From: Myrica gale
Taxonomy: Eukaryota > Streptophyta > Magnoliopsida > Fagales > Myricaceae
DNA length: 64,000 bases
Direction of reading: 5' to 3'
NCBI GenBank assembly: GCA_963930655.1
Contig: OZ005608.1
Location: forward strand, 22,283,271-22,347,270
Shown: piece after piece, positions 33,682 through 46,270 of the stretch
Layout: each line of letters begins with the position of its first letter
How positions within the stretch are numbered: the first letter of the stretch is position 1
The notes under the pieces: model-generated
The model's database searches: none
Told to the model about the DNA's origin: nothing
Seen by the model: only the letters and a program-made list of their open reading frames with translations
Made by a program: the position numbers and the translations under genes

Positions 33682-36040
33682 TCTCTTAACGCCGCCGGTA
33701 CTTTATTCTTATTCCTTTTCTTTTCGCCCCTTTAATTTTTTATTCTTTTGAAGCAATGCAGAGCCTTGAAGCTCTAAGAAAATGAGTCTTTCCATTGCGA
33801 CCTCAACCTTTATCAAAACGCCTACGCCTCAAAATTTTGTCTCTCTTTGAATGTTTGAATAAACACGAAAGAAATATACAAATTAATATTTTAATTCAGA
33901 AAATTTCAGTTTGTGTATTACGAAAAACTATACAAAATTTTGAGATTAATTGAAATATGCGTAAATTAACTTACACACCCGTTTAGTACTGTTTCGTCTT
34001 CTTCAAATCTCTCTATGCGGCTCAAACTAGCTAGCTACCTTCGGCTAGGCTATACTGACTTTTCAGAGAAAAGTGAATCATGTCTGCATGTGGGGTGGAG
34101 ATAGTTTAGGATCTTTGAAACGTACTACGTGGGAGTGGGAGTGGGAGTGGGAGTGGGAGAGGGATCCACCATATCATTTGCTTCCATCTTCCCCATCTTG
34201 TAAGTACTTGAGCGGCCAATGATTCAAAACGTTTGCCTGCTCAAAGTCACGCAAGTCAATTTTAATGCTAGCGATTGCAGAGCATGGGACATGCTTGCTA
34301 GTTCTACACAAATAGAGAGTAATAAGAGCAAGCAAAAGTGATGGCAATCTTTATTTTATTTATTTCTTAATCTTTTCTTGCACGATATTGCTTGAAGTTG
34401 TACTTGGTGATGTCACTTCTAACTTTCCCCACTTTGTTTACGTCTTAATTCGAGCTACCTAAGGAAGAAAGAAAGTCACCATGATAGGCCCTTCTTTTTG
34501 GCAAATGACAAGCTGGTCTTTACTTGTTTTCACTATGGTTAGCCTTACTGATATGACATTTAGGTAAGGCTTAGCTTTCATTCATGTAAATTGCTATAGC
34601 TAGATATTTTTAGGATATTTCATGTTTCTATCATTTCAGAACAGCAAGACGTGCATGTATATCATCCACTCTATATTAAAAAGAAGGGAAGAAAAGGGTT
34701 GAAAACCCAAAGGAATGAGAGTAATTTGGCTCGTCCACCCATACTAATTTGGGAAATCTAAGCAAAATGTGCACTTCCTTTTTTTTTGGGGAGATAGACA
34801 TTATATTGAGATATAGTTTGTAATTCAAGTTATAAAATAAAACATCCTCCTTGTTATTAAAAAAATTAATGTTGAAAGGAAGGATAGGATATTAAAGGAA
34901 TTAAATGTACAATCTAGAGGAACCATATAGTTAAAAATAAAAAAAAGGAGAGAACCTTTCTCGACAAGTTTAATCAACCGTACAAAACCACTGAGCAAGG
35001 AAAGGCGATCGCCTCTCCCAAGAGTAGCAAAACCCTCGAAACTAAAAAAAAGTATATGTCTTGAGGAAATGCAAGGAGGCGCCGTGTCCCGTGGTTATTT
35101 CTCCTACCAGTGAGAGAAGACGCGCGACATTATTTCCACCACCTAGTCCTCTACAGTGAGCAGAACGACAACGGTATAAAACCTCTAAGTACGCACAAGA
35201 AACAGTAATATTGATACAAATCTTCTTTGTCTTTCTTCATGTACATTCACGACTCTTACTTCAAGTATTGGAGACAAACCTAATAAGAAAACTCCCCTCA
35301 TCCCACTTCGTAGTGCAATCCTCTACGTAGAAGAAGACTGAAAGATAACGGGTTAGCCAAGCTGAGCTGCTTCGATCAGAACACATGAAAATTGGTAAGA
35401 GAAAGCAGCATGCTCCTTTACAGAAAGGCCCGAGATCTCCTGCACGAGACGAAACAAAAAGCAGATCTGTTGGCGAATGGGACGCGTGGCAGAGAAGTTA
35501 TGATGCTGGACTTTTTAGCACAGAACCTGACTGTCTATACAATAAATCGAAAAAGTAGATTTTGAGCATCAGAGAGAGAGAGAGGGGAAGAAAGAGAGAA
35601 GTACGGTCTAGTGGGGACCACGCGGATTCAAACCCAGCTCAATACTCAACCTCATGATTCACGGTCTTGTCTCTGGTACTGAATTTCGTCCAGACCACGA
35701 TGGCGCAAATACAACAATACCCTTGAAGGTTTTTGCCAAAACATTTCCTCCCTTCGAGAAGAAAAATAGATGTAGTATGCTTTCAATGTTATCAATTTAT
35801 AAGTAACCATAGGATTTTGATTTTAATTAGATGACTCATAATATTCTAGCAGTATTCAGTTATATTTTAGAAAATATCAATAAATAATGTATTTATTTTT
35901 CTTTTAAATTAAACCATACAATTGAATGATTTTAATCCATGTTATTCTAATTACTTAGCAAAAGGGCATCATAGTCATTTAAAAAGAGGGGAAGAGAGAG
36001 TTGAAAATCAAAGTGGAGAGCGAAGTTGAGTACTCATGCA
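33682..36040. other. Upstream region of the ERF gene
   Basis: Non-coding as far as I can see. Contains a GGGAGT hexamer run at 34131-34161, A/T-rich tracts and a GA-rich stretch near 35570-35610. The block 35340-35560 is of higher complexity and could be conserved promoter DNA of the ERF gene, but I see no frame or domain in it. Confidence 0.4.
34131..34161 (+). repeat. Hexamer microsatellite (GGGAGT)n
   Basis: About five tandem GGGAGT units followed by a variant GGGAGAGGG. Confidence 0.85.
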
Positions 36041-36050
36041 GCTATAAAAA
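36041..36050 (+). promoter_or_regulatory. TATA box of the ERF gene
   Basis: GCTATAAAAA, followed about 30-40 bases later by a CT-rich region typical of plant start sites. This implies a long 5' leader of about 400 bases with no obvious intron. Confidence 0.5.
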
Positions 36051-36422
36051 CACCATAGCCGAAGACCAAACTTAAATCTAATTCGTTTCTCGACCTCTGA
36101 TGCTTCTTCTCCTGGAGAGATCTCTCTCGTCTTTCCAAACATAATTTACGAAATATTGTCTATTGAACTCAGCAAGATCTATTTCTTCTTCTTTGAACTC
36201 AGTATCAATTTGTCCCGATCCTCGTAATTCTTTGGATCACTTTGTTTCAGATCAGAATTTGATTCTTTTCTCTTTCTTCTTCAGCTGCTCTCCGTTCTGT
36301 GGCGAAAGACCTCCAAGTTCTCTTCACCCAGTTACCATTTCTCGCTCCCTAAACCGTTCCGTGCCACTTTTCACAATCTATTAGGAAAAGAAGGACCAAT
36401 TTTTGGTGGCCCAGTTTCCTGC

Positions 36423-36491
36423 ATGTACTTTGCAACCTATTTTTCTGTTCCAACTTTCACGGAAAAGGAACGCCGGTGCATTTTCCATTAA
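36423..36491 (+). promoter_or_regulatory. Upstream open reading frame in the ERF leader
   Basis: ATG at 36423 opens 22 codons and stops with TAA at 36489-36491, only two bases before the main ATG at 36494. Such near-abutting uORFs usually lower translation of the main frame or make it depend on reinitiation or leaky scanning. That is an inference; peptide conservation is unknown. Confidence 0.6.
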
Positions 36492-36493
36492 CT

Positions 36494-37420
36494 ATGGATA
36501 CAATCCAGGACCAAAACCTTCCCTTCACATTCACGGAGGCTGGCGATATCCGATCCTCGTTGTCGCAACTCATATTAACAGGCGGCACCAACACCTTGGA
36601 TTCAATTTTCTCTAGTTGCCCTCCATTAAACACCATCACCAGCCCGGTGTTTACGCCTTTGGGGTCCTCTGTTTACCTCCGCCAGAGAGATCTTCTCCAG
36701 AGGTTCTGCCAAGAAAGCAGAGCCAACGGTGCGTTTAGTCACAGTTCAGTGACGAACCTTTTTCAGAGCTCTGCGTGCACAAGCAGCACAACCGCTCACA
36801 TAAGCCCGTGCAAGAAAAAGCTATACAGGGGAGTGAGGCAGAGGCACTGGGGCAAATGGGTTGCCGAGATTAGACTACCCCAGAACAGAATGAGAGTCTG
36901 GTTGGGTACCTATGACACGGCCGAAGCCGCTGCTTATGCCTACGACCGTGCCTCTTATAAGCTTCGTGGCGAATATGCGCGCTTGAATTTCCCAAACCTC
37001 GCGGATCCAAGTAAGTTAGGATTCGAAGATTGTACGAGATTACGTGCTTTGAAGAGCTCCGTGGATGCCAAAATCCAAGCGATTTGTCAGAAGGTGAAAA
37101 GAGATAAAGCTAAAAAGAATACAAAGAAAAGCAACATAAGTGTCAATGGTAATGGAAGGGAGATTGAGAAGCCGATGAAGGTTGATTCGTCGTCATCTCC
37201 ATCTTCGTTATCAGTGTTGACAATGGCTTTTGGTGATAGCTGGGGCAGTGAAATATTATCACCCTCAGTTTCTGAGGATTTCTTGAAGTGTGAGAACTCA
37301 CCGCCCTCTGTTTCAACCGAGTGTCCGTTGGCAGTGGCAGAGGAAGCAGAATTCGAAGGCACACTTGCGAGGATACCGTCCTTCGATCCTGAATTGATAT
37401 GGGAAGTTCTTGCCAATTAG
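36494..37420 (+). CDS. ERF061: AP2/ERF transcription factor, ERF061/ERF062 type (DREB A-6 group)
   Basis: Intronless, 308 aa, nuclear DNA-binding protein. One AP2 domain (about 111-168) opens [20 protein letters not shown] and includes [18 protein letters not shown] and [12 protein letters not shown]. The WVAEIR pattern (Val at the DREB-diagnostic position) fits the A-6 group, which binds GCC- or DRE-like promoter elements. Conserved group segments flank it: an N-terminal [17 protein letters not shown] region, and [20 protein letters not shown] after the domain, then a Lys-rich patch, a Ser run and an acidic C-terminus ending [12 protein letters not shown], likely an activation region. I start at ATG 36494; the frame is open upstream but has no ATG there. 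The symbol rests on motif match and apparent synteny with the GH9C gene; ERF062 is the alternative. Confidence 0.92.
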   Translation: MDTIQDQNLPFTFTEAGDIRSSLSQLILTGGTNTLDSIFSSCPPLNTITSPVFTPLGSSVYLRQRDLLQRFCQESRANGAFSHSSVTNLFQSSACTSSTTAHISPCKKKLYRGVRQRHWGKWVAEIRLPQNRMRVWLGTYDTAEAAAYAYDRASYKLRGEYARLNFPNLADPSKLGFEDCTRLRALKSSVDAKIQAICQKVKRDKAKKNTKKSNISVNGNGREIEKPMKVDSSSSPSSLSVLTMAFGDSWGSEILSPSVSEDFLKCENSPPSVSTECPLAVAEEAEFEGTLARIPSFDPELIWEVLAN

Positions 37421-39461
37421 AGGAGTATTCGTTTCTCAAGCTGAAATGGTGAAAATTCTTGTCAGTATTAGTGCATTTTCTCTGGATATTAGTTAAGCTG
37501 GGTTTTTTGAAAGTGTAAATGGTCGCTTTCTTCTTCCAACTTAATGTTGTTAGTCTCATTTAGCTTACGTAGGGTTTAGTTTGGTTATGTTTTAGTCTTC
37601 TGCCTTTTAGTATGAAGGCGTTGATTAAGGATGTTCTTCGAGATGGTTTCCCTTCTACACGAAGGAATTTCATAGATGTGGTTACCTCTAGACTCTAGTT
37701 AAATATGTTGGTATGTTCTTCAGTCCAGAAAAAAGTTCACAGTTTTTCAGATCAGTACTTTCTTAGGAAGAACACACGCAGTCCCTATAAAATGTCATAA
37801 AGCCGCTGGTTGACAGCGGTTGATACTCCAAGGTTAACCTCAAGTTGCAAATTCCTGCCACTTTTGCAGAAATCACGAGTTGAATTGGAACTCAAGACCA
37901 CAGGATTACATGTTCTGATACTAAGATAAATAATTTCAACAATTTTTAAGCCTAAATGCTAAGGCTTAAACCCTACTGTCAATGAATGATCTGATCTCTT
38001 GTATGGGGAGCTCGAATCAGGCCACGTTTCATTGCTTATCTTCCATACTTCTTAACCATGAGAAAGGTGCGTGAGTGGAGGTGGTCCAGGTCCTGTGTGG
38101 CTGTCTAATGCCTATATAAGAGTGATTGGGAGATAGTGATGCTCCTTCAGATTAGAACCACTAACCCAATTGTATCGCTTCGGTGCAGTAATGTCCTTTC
38201 CAGAACTCTCCCGATTTCCATATTTGATGTACGATGAGAGGCAGCTAACAAAGGGAAGAACGTCAAATACGAAGACTTGCAAAAAGAAAAAAAGGAAATA
38301 ATAAAGGTAACTAAAAAGTGCTTGATTGTATAATGTTAAAGAGGGGCGGGCCACTCTCCTAGTTGAGATAGCCTATAACATGCCCCCCTTATCTACACGA
38401 AAACTAGACAGGGACCTGCAGTGAATTTAATATCGATTTCAAGTTAAAATGTATATCAATTGGAAGCCATTCCCTCTGAAAAGTCCGTATATTCTGTCTA
38501 CAAAGATACTCCGAGTGGGCAATTAACTGAGTAATTATAGCCCTAGACAGTGGCGTAACTACTATTAAAATTTATGGTTGTCAAACTTTAAAGGTGAAAT
38601 GACAATTTTTTTTTCTTCGTAATGCAAAACATTATCTTAGAGTTATAATGTCGAAAATTAAAGACTAAAAACATTAAAAATATTGGAATATATGTACCGC
38701 ACTATGTACTGCAACTGAGAGGTGAATTGGATCCTACGAGTTTGCATCTTCTGAAAATGTTGCAAAATGACTTCGTTCTCAATAGTTTTAAAAACTTTTT
38801 GCTCGATGTACACTAACATACAATCATTCATCAAATCATCTCGCATCCTATTACGCAAATCACTCTTGATGATCTAATTCAAGTTAATTCTCTACTTAAT
38901 TCTAAAACTTTAGAACAAATTACAGATAATTCTGATGATTGAGTTACATTTTTTGGTTACTACCACAACTAGGACATGTCTTTTTTTTCCCTTTTTCTTT
39001 TGACAAAAGGTTACTAAGGATGCATTTGCAATTACTTTCTCTAGGTTCTATGGATTTGAAATTAAATGATATTCACATTCTCCAAAGCAACTTCCACACA
39101 CAAAGCAACAATTGATGACAAATCATGCTCTGAATAATAAAAACAAAATTTTCAGGATAAACAAGATTTAGTGAAAGAGTTCCTTAGATAAATATATCCC
39201 AAAAGTGGTCAGAACTTTGGTTTGGTCTATACAAGGATTCTAGACAAACAATATTTTTGAGGTCTCTAATAAAAATGAAGAAATGAATCAACATAGAGAG
39301 AAAGAAATGAAGTGATTTTGATTGTGAAAAATTAGGAGCAAAAAGTAAATAATTTTTTATTAACAGAAATTTAGCAAAATGATAGGAAGTTACAAACTGT
39401 ATATTTGCCTCAGTTATTAGTACTAGGAGCAAAATTAATGTGTAGAAAAAAAAAATTATTT
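37421..39461. other. Intergenic DNA downstream of the ERF gene
   Basis: Holds the ERF 3' untranslated region. Other short frames (38112-38354, 38658-38858, 39184-39477) are low-complexity AT-rich translations. No gene recognised. Confidence 0.4.
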
Positions 39462-39540
39462 TAGGTCCGATACCCATAAAGTCTAGTTGGTCTGGACTTC
39501 ATGAGTATCGGACTTGGACTTAATGGGTATCAGACCTAGC
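39462..39540. repeat. Imperfect palindrome
   Basis: AGGTCCGATACCCATAAAGTC at the left pairs with the complement of the right arm GACTTAATGGGTATCAGACCT (two mismatches). GACTTCATGAGTATCGGAC in the middle is a third related copy, so the stretch can fold in more than one way. Directly followed by the hairpin at 39591. Confidence 0.7.
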
Positions 39541-39590
39541 CAACTTATGAAGAAAAAAAAACGTGTAATTTTTTTTTTAAGCAAGCCATG

Positions 39591-39629
39591 GTGGCGGACG
39601 CACGGGTTCGATACCCCTGCGTCCGCCAC
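39591..39629. repeat. Perfect 12-bp hairpin, GC-rich
   Basis: GTGGCGGACGCA (39591-39602) and TGCGTCCGCCAC (39618-39629) are exact complements around a 15-base loop CGGGTTCGATACCCC. The loop resembles the GGTTCGA of tRNA T-arms, and the region is a composition outlier. Possibly the edge of an inserted element. Confidence 0.75.
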
Positions 39630-40035
39630 TGCCGGCCCCAGAAATTAGAAATTCCTTTCACCATTCTTAAGAAAAAGAGTTATCGTGGCAGGAAATCTTT
39701 TGGTGAAACTCAAACTTTAACTAAGCAAGTTCTGTTCGTCCTCAGAAGTGGCAGTTTCTTATTAAACAAGCTATTGAACCAGTTGCCGAGGAGGCAAGAA
39801 AAAGTATGGGAGGTCACCCACTGCGTACAGTTTCTTTGGGGTGGGGTTTATTGAGAAATAATTGTACCAGAAACTCTACAAGTTAATTTAAGCCAGATCT
39901 TTTACATTAAACAAACTTGGGTCAACCGGAAACAACACATACGTTCCGTTCTCTCAACAAGAGATGGTGATATTCACAAATGTTTGTTAAGTAACTCTAA
40001 TGGCAGGATACATGATGAAACAAGAAAAGGGAGCA

Positions 40036-43000
40036 CTACCAACCGAGAGAATTCCTCGACTGCTGCACTTTCGCATTATGAGTATTTTCAATCTCCTCCT
40101 GCAACATTTGTGAACTGCAATGGTTAACCTAGTGCTCCTCTAAAACTAGCTGCTTCAACATAAAGCCTAGTTACGGAAACAAGATTTATACATTTACCCA
40201 TTGTTTTAAGCATCTGCATAAGAGGTGCATATAGGAATTCATTTATAAGAAACCTCTTTGACATTACTTGACAAAGAAAAGGTTTTTAAAAAAGACACCT
40301 TCTGATTGAACCATTTCCAAGGCCTAACCTTTCTCAAGCAGACGTGTTTTAGCTGACACCACCAATTCTATATAGCCATAGCCTAGAATAACCCAAAACA
40401 TAGACGAACTACCCAATCAAAGCTAAAAATTGCAGCTAAAATTTGCAATAAGCTGAGACTTGACAAAGACAATTCTGGACTGAGACGGCAATTTCCTAAA
40501 CTGACATAAAGGAGCATCAAGAGGGGGTGATCTATACCTTGCAAGACTTTAGTAGAGGCTGCAGGAATGATGATCTGAAAAACCTGATTGATTTTCCCAG
40601 TGAGGTTCTATCCCATTCTGCAATCAAGTAAAAAGTGTACAACACCATCATTAATACTGGGAAAACAATTTCCAAATGATGTGTTGAATTGAGGATGCGA
40701 TACAAGGGATACTATTAAGTTCTCAGGTGTTATCATTTTCTATATTTGTTTAAGGAATCCTATATGGAAAAAAAATCCCCGCTGTTGCATCAACCAGGTA
40801 GTCTTATTGTTGGAGATTGTCTTTGTCAACCCCGAAATAATATTCCAGGAAGCAATTGGTGATTAAAACAAGGACTGTAAAGGTAATGCAAAAGCTGCAA
40901 TAAATAAATAAATACATGTTCAATCAAATAAATAACTTTTCTATTGCCATACCCTTATCCACATCTGCTCGCAAACCTCCCATGTTAATTTCTTCTAAAA
41001 GCTGCAGATTCAATAAACTAAAATAAGCTTCAAGAGATCCAGTAGACAAATTACATAGCAAGTAAAGGAAAAGCATTCATCCCTCGTCCTATTGCTCTTA
41101 CGGATGAATTAAAGTGCAAGTGAGCTCCAAGAAGATTTCAAGAGGGCAAAACTGGCAAATGACACACATTTAATAGTTCAATTGTATGATCATTAATTAA
41201 CTGGCACATTAACTGGATCCTTTAAGCTAGCCTGCATAACAAGAGGCAGCTAGGTAGGGAAGCATGTCAACTGGGGTAGAGAAATCAATCTTTTATTCAA
41301 GGAACCAGGCAGTAGAACAAAGGCTTGATAGAGTGGAGTTTTAAAACACCATAAACAAGCAACCAATCAAACTTCTCAAGAAACTCTAACAGAAACAAAT
41401 TAAAAGCCCAAAAGAAAGCCTGAAAAGAATTCACTTAACTTGCATCTGGAATCGCAATAAGTAACATGCAATTACAAGGAAGAAGTCAAGAAATTATTGC
41501 ATAGTTGAGCTGGAGTATCTATGGATGAGCATTTTGTCTATACCAAAACAAAGCCTTTGTTACCACAACTTGGAGTTGGCCACACGGACAACAGTAGAAA
41601 ACGCTACAGATGGGGATAGACTAAGCCTAATGTTCAACTTTTACAAAGCAAACCAAAATAATGCAACAGAGAGAAGTCACATCTGCACAATTTCCAATAA
41701 GCAGTAAAAGAATCGGTCATAAATAACTTAGTTCTTCTCAGATCCATATTATTATCTGGGAAGATTTGAGTTCAAAGAGACACAATTGGAGCAAAATCTA
41801 GATTTGATATTAAATGACAACTGTACCAAACATTTGAACTGCTTCCAGGCAAGAATCTATGTATGGAAATGAAAAAAGTTCACTCGATACAAGTTTACCT
41901 TGGAAAGGGTTGGTACTGCAGTGGGATCAAATTCCTTGCAACAGTTTGGATCAATAGGGACGCAAACCTGACCTGGAATAAGGAGAATAAATTGACTGAA
42001 ATGCTATGTTTGTGCCAAAACTAACTGTCATCAGCCAGAAAAGATGGTTGCAGACGTAATATATTAACGGTTTCTTAAGCATATGACTCATACAATGTTA
42101 ACAATGTTTTGGTGATTGAATCCAAATTAAACTCTCGAACAATGTTATCAGATAATGTGTTTTCCCGTCAAAATCTATTTGAAACATTGCCCTTCATATC
42201 TATATTGCCAGGGGCTGACCTGTTTTTGGATGGATGCAGAATGGTGCTTTCAGAAGATGGTTCATATGTTTTGAAACCTGAAACACAAACGGATGGGCCA
42301 AATGAAAACAGTTTTTATAGATATGTAAGATATAAAATATAGCTGTGCTGATATCAGATCCTGAGAGGAATGTACAGCGAAACCAGTGGGCATAATTACA
42401 AACCTCCATATCGAGCCGAGGGTAGGTAAAAGAGAATACGATCTCTTCAACGCACCTCCGCAACCCTTGTGCCTAAAACAAGGTAAAAAGTAAAACAAAG
42501 TTCAAGCACTAACATTGTGTAGCACTTTACAAGAGTAAAGAACCTACCCGTCTTTCCATCAACCCATCATTACCTTTGACACAACTATGTTCATTGTAAC
42601 TCTTCAAGGATTCAGTTCCGCAAACCCCTGTTATTGCCTATTAGCTAATCATTGCATGGAGGGTTCTCAGCAACCAGACACTTTTAACATCTTCCTATTT
42701 TCCATTCCCATCAAAGAACACATCAATAGAGGTTCTATCTAAGTTGATCTAGTTATAACCAGACAACAGATCATTGAGTTATTCATAGATTTTGAAGAGC
42801 CAGGCATTCATACATGTGACCAAAAATAAGTATGCTCAAACCAGCTCTATCAAATTGTTTTAAGCAATTGTTGCATACATTATTAGACTGCAACAATGTC
42901 GTTGCAGGGAATTAGAAATAGAATACCAGTTGGCAGAAAAATCTCCTAGTCCAATCTATCTAATGCATCTGGCACTGCATACATATTAATTTTCTGGTAT

Positions 43001-45926
43001 ATTAGTGCTAGCATGTGTTGCACAGATGTCCATGGTTGATTGCAAGGTACAGAGAAAGAGAAGTCGTGCTACAATTGACGTTTTGTACCTTTTGTTTTCC
43101 TGATTGCAGTTTATGTTTTAATTGCTCCCATCTAACAACGTTAGTGTCTTCTTTCGAGATGGAGGATCGCTTGTTCTCCTGCCACCTTCCCCGAAGTTCA
43201 GAAGTAATAGCTGCAAAGATAACTCCATGTATTATAGTTACCTAACTATGGGCCTCAGAACAGTTTAGAAACAAAGAAAGCGGAACGAAAATCATACATT
43301 CATCGGGAATCATCTCTAAGATCTTCTCATATCTCTCCTCAGTGGAAAACAGTTTCTGACTTAAAAGTAACTTTGCCTCAAAGAACTCCTTAAGAACTTC
43401 AGTATATGATCTCCTGCAGAGATGGAATGTCTTATAAGAGGAAACCGTGGGACCAGAATTAGAAAGTGAATATATATTACCACTTACACAAGGAATGGAT
43501 GCATAACTTGACCCGTTAGCGACACCTTTTTATGACTATTTTCATTTCCCTGAACAGAATATGGAAATTCCATTAACCTCCATACGGTAAAATGTCTTCC
43601 AAATTCAAATATTTTGAAAGTAGTGTACCACCTTGTAGACACGGAAATATTCAGCAATAGATGCCCTCTGTACATCTGTCAACCTGCAGGAGTGATGACA
43701 GCACACTTCATATATTTCAGTGTCATGACACAAGTAACTAAATTGAAATACACAAGTATATGTATGCCAGTTATTGTATAACCTCCTCGCCTTCCCATCG
43801 CAAACCCAACAATGAACTCCACGTCGACCACTATACACCCAGAGAATATGATTAAAACCAAAATCATCTACAAAACAGGAGTTAGATCTATGAGTATAAC
43901 TATGCAAGAGGGAAGGAGATGATAAAAATCAAATTCACATATAGGTCTAACAATGTCCTATAGTAGTGCGGAGATATAAGACATGTTTGAGATCTTCCAA
44001 TCAACAATAGGAAAGCATATCAATCTGTGTTAGTTTCAGATCTCAAACGCTTGAAGCATTGGTTGCTTTTCTGGTGTTTCTGAAAAATCTGAGCAGTAAA
44101 CAGAAAGGACACTTTTAAATGTGATGTTTTCAGTGCTCTTCCTTAATAAACAAAACATCGAAAATCGTTCCGAGAAACATCTTGTTTGGATGTCCCTGAA
44201 AACAGGCTGTTGTTGAAAATAATTCTGTAACAAGAGCTTCTAAAACACGTTTCCTAAAGAGAATTACAGTTTTCTTCAGGTAATGTGCATTTCACCTAAG
44301 GAAACTTAACCAGAAACAGGAACCAGATGGACTCAATATGAACAGTAAGGAGCTTTGGACACTACCTCCACATTATTGTCAGTGGAAATGTATACTAAAG
44401 GGAGTAGCTTTCTAGCATCATATCTCTACATAACAGAACCACTTAGAATTTCACTATATCAGCTGATATAAAGCCTCTGTGATCATTAAGCTACAATTCC
44501 ACTAAAATCTCATACCCAGCTGAGAATTTGAAATAAGATACCAGATACCAATTACTATTCCTCCTCTGTCTGTTTGGATCAAGGAGAAAACTAAATAATT
44601 AAAAAAAAATCACCCCTACCTCTGAGGGAAGTATCAATCACTTTTATGGCAGCTGTCATTAGCGGCCAACAATCCAAGCAAACATCAGCTCCTGAGCAGC
44701 AGTATCTAACATCATCATAATCTGTTATATCCTGCAGAATGAAGTAATAAGTAGAACATGTCAAACAAGAAAGCCCTCGTCGTCAAACATACACTGAATT
44801 TATGACTATTTAGTACTTCAAAAGTTGATTAACTTACAATATCAAACACAAGCTCTCTCTCGACAGGAGTAAAAACATTACCACCAGTTTGTGCATACGC
44901 ATGCCTCTTTCCAGGCTGCAGCATAAAAAAGATTAAAAAATCAATAAGCAGGGCTGATCGATTATAACAAAGGCAAGCATTATATAGGATCAAACTGGGA
45001 AAGTTCACATGGTAAGTATGTATTAAAAGAGATTGTTGCTCTCTTTGATTTAGAATTGTAAGGTCAGGCTTCGAGAAGCTATGAATGGAATTAACCACCT
45101 AGTACACTCTGGTTGCTTACAGTGCAAACTGAAAACGCAGTATCTTTGAAACTAAAACATCTATGAAATGAAGTATACGTAAACAATATTAACATGACAG
45201 CTAAGCAGCTGAACATTGATAAATATGAAATCAACAGTGTATAACAATTATAGCGTGGCGCAAACTGGTAAGGGAAACATGTACCAAACCAACAAAACAA
45301 GGAATAAGATGGAACCCTTACATCCACACTGTATACAGGTCCAATGTCTATTTTAAATGGACATTTTTCTTTGATAGTATTCTCAAGTTCCGATACGCTG
45401 TTAAAAGATTGGAAACGCAGATAAACGTCATTATCCAGCGTGAAAGAAAACTCTCTTCGGCCAAAGTAGGACTTGTCACAGGCAGGATGCTTCCCGTCTA
45501 CAAAGAGCATTCATGTACGCATTAAACAAAGAACCCCAAGTATCAGCTTCCACGCACGCGCACACAAAAAACAAGCACTCGAGGAGATTAAGTGATTAAC
45601 GTATGCAGCTTTACCGTTTCCGTAGGACATCCATTTAAATATATCAGCATGTGGAAAAAGCTTTCCTGCCACAAACAAAAGCAACAGAAAAAAGTATCCA
45701 TCTGAATGAGCTAACCCTGGCAAATTAAAATCTAGCTATACTGATTCAAGAAAAAAAATAGCATTACTGTAGAAATAAAAGTACAGCATTTACCGTAGTA
45801 GACTTTGAGATAATTGTCGTTAAATTCATCGGGAACGGCGTTCCCTTGCCTCCGTTCACCGCCTCCAGGTTCACACTGATCGATAACCATGTCCTCGCTT
45901 CCATTTTCGATTTCCCCTCTGGTCAT
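40036..45926 (-). CDS. POLA3: DNA primase small catalytic subunit
   Basis: Catalytic subunit of the polymerase alpha-primase complex, making RNA primers in the nucleus. Sixteen exons (minus): 45926-45794, 45665-45615, 45497-45322, 44915-44838, 44731-44620, 43867-43783, 43683-43632, 43549-43488, 43413-43298, 43210-43089, 42472-42404, 42277-42220, 41972-41899, 41001-40953, 40617-40538, 40098-40036. All are GT-AG and in frame, giving 459 aa, normal length. Key marks: YYGKLFP and [13 protein letters not shown]; metal aspartates D145 and D147 in [16 protein letters not shown]; zinc cysteines C157, C158, C164, C167; nucleotide-binding SGRRGVHCW (196-204); [20 protein letters not shown] near the C-terminus. 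The start [10 protein letters not shown] is the first ATG of the frame. Upstream E2F-like sites and a telo-box suggest S-phase expression. It looks intact. The symbol is the Arabidopsis one (At5g41880). Confidence 0.95.
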
Positions 45927-46068
45927 GTTTGAGAACTATACCTACTCTCCAATAATGAAGTCAATTGATTCAAACTTCCAACGCTAATACCTCAGGAAAG
46001 ATAATCCAATTTGCATAATCGATCGGCTAAAGAAAATAAGAGACCAAATTAAAACCCGCGATGCCACT

Positions 46069-46081
46069 AAACCCTAAACCC
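46069..46081. promoter_or_regulatory. Telo-box upstream of DNA primase
   Basis: AAACCCTAAACCC, matching the plant telo-box AAACCCTAA found in promoters of replication and translation genes. It lies about 145 bp upstream of the primase ATG (45926), probably in the leader or core promoter. Confidence 0.65.
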
Positions 46082-46228
46082 AAAGGAAGAAGCGTCACAA
46101 CTGTGTTTCGAATAATCTTAATAAATAAGTTGCGGTGGCAGCAAAAACGGTTCTTTCGAAGAAGCCGTTTCCCCGTGTAGTGGCAGCCGCTGGTCGTGAA
46201 CGAAGAATCGGGATGGGGTTTCTGGAAT

Positions 46229-46270
46229 GGCGGGAAGATAAAGAGAAGAGTAGGTCTTTCTGGCGGGAAA
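46229..46270. promoter_or_regulatory. Two E2F-like sites upstream of DNA primase
   Basis: GGCGGGAAA at 46262-46270 is the complement of TTTCCCGCC, a canonical E2F site, and GGCGGGAAG lies at 46229-46237. They are about 300-345 bp from the primase ATG. E2F control of primase subunits is established in plants and animals; use of these particular sites is inferred. Confidence 0.65.

Noticed and set aside
36163-36384. 73-codon frame in the ERF leader as a uORF
   Set aside because: The first codon is TTG, not ATG. Only the ATG-initiated frame at 36423 was kept as a uORF.
39591-39629. tRNA gene suggested by GGGTTCGATACCCC
   Set aside because: Only a T-arm-like loop is present. No acceptor, D or anticodon arms can be drawn around it, and the strong stem is a simple inverted repeat.
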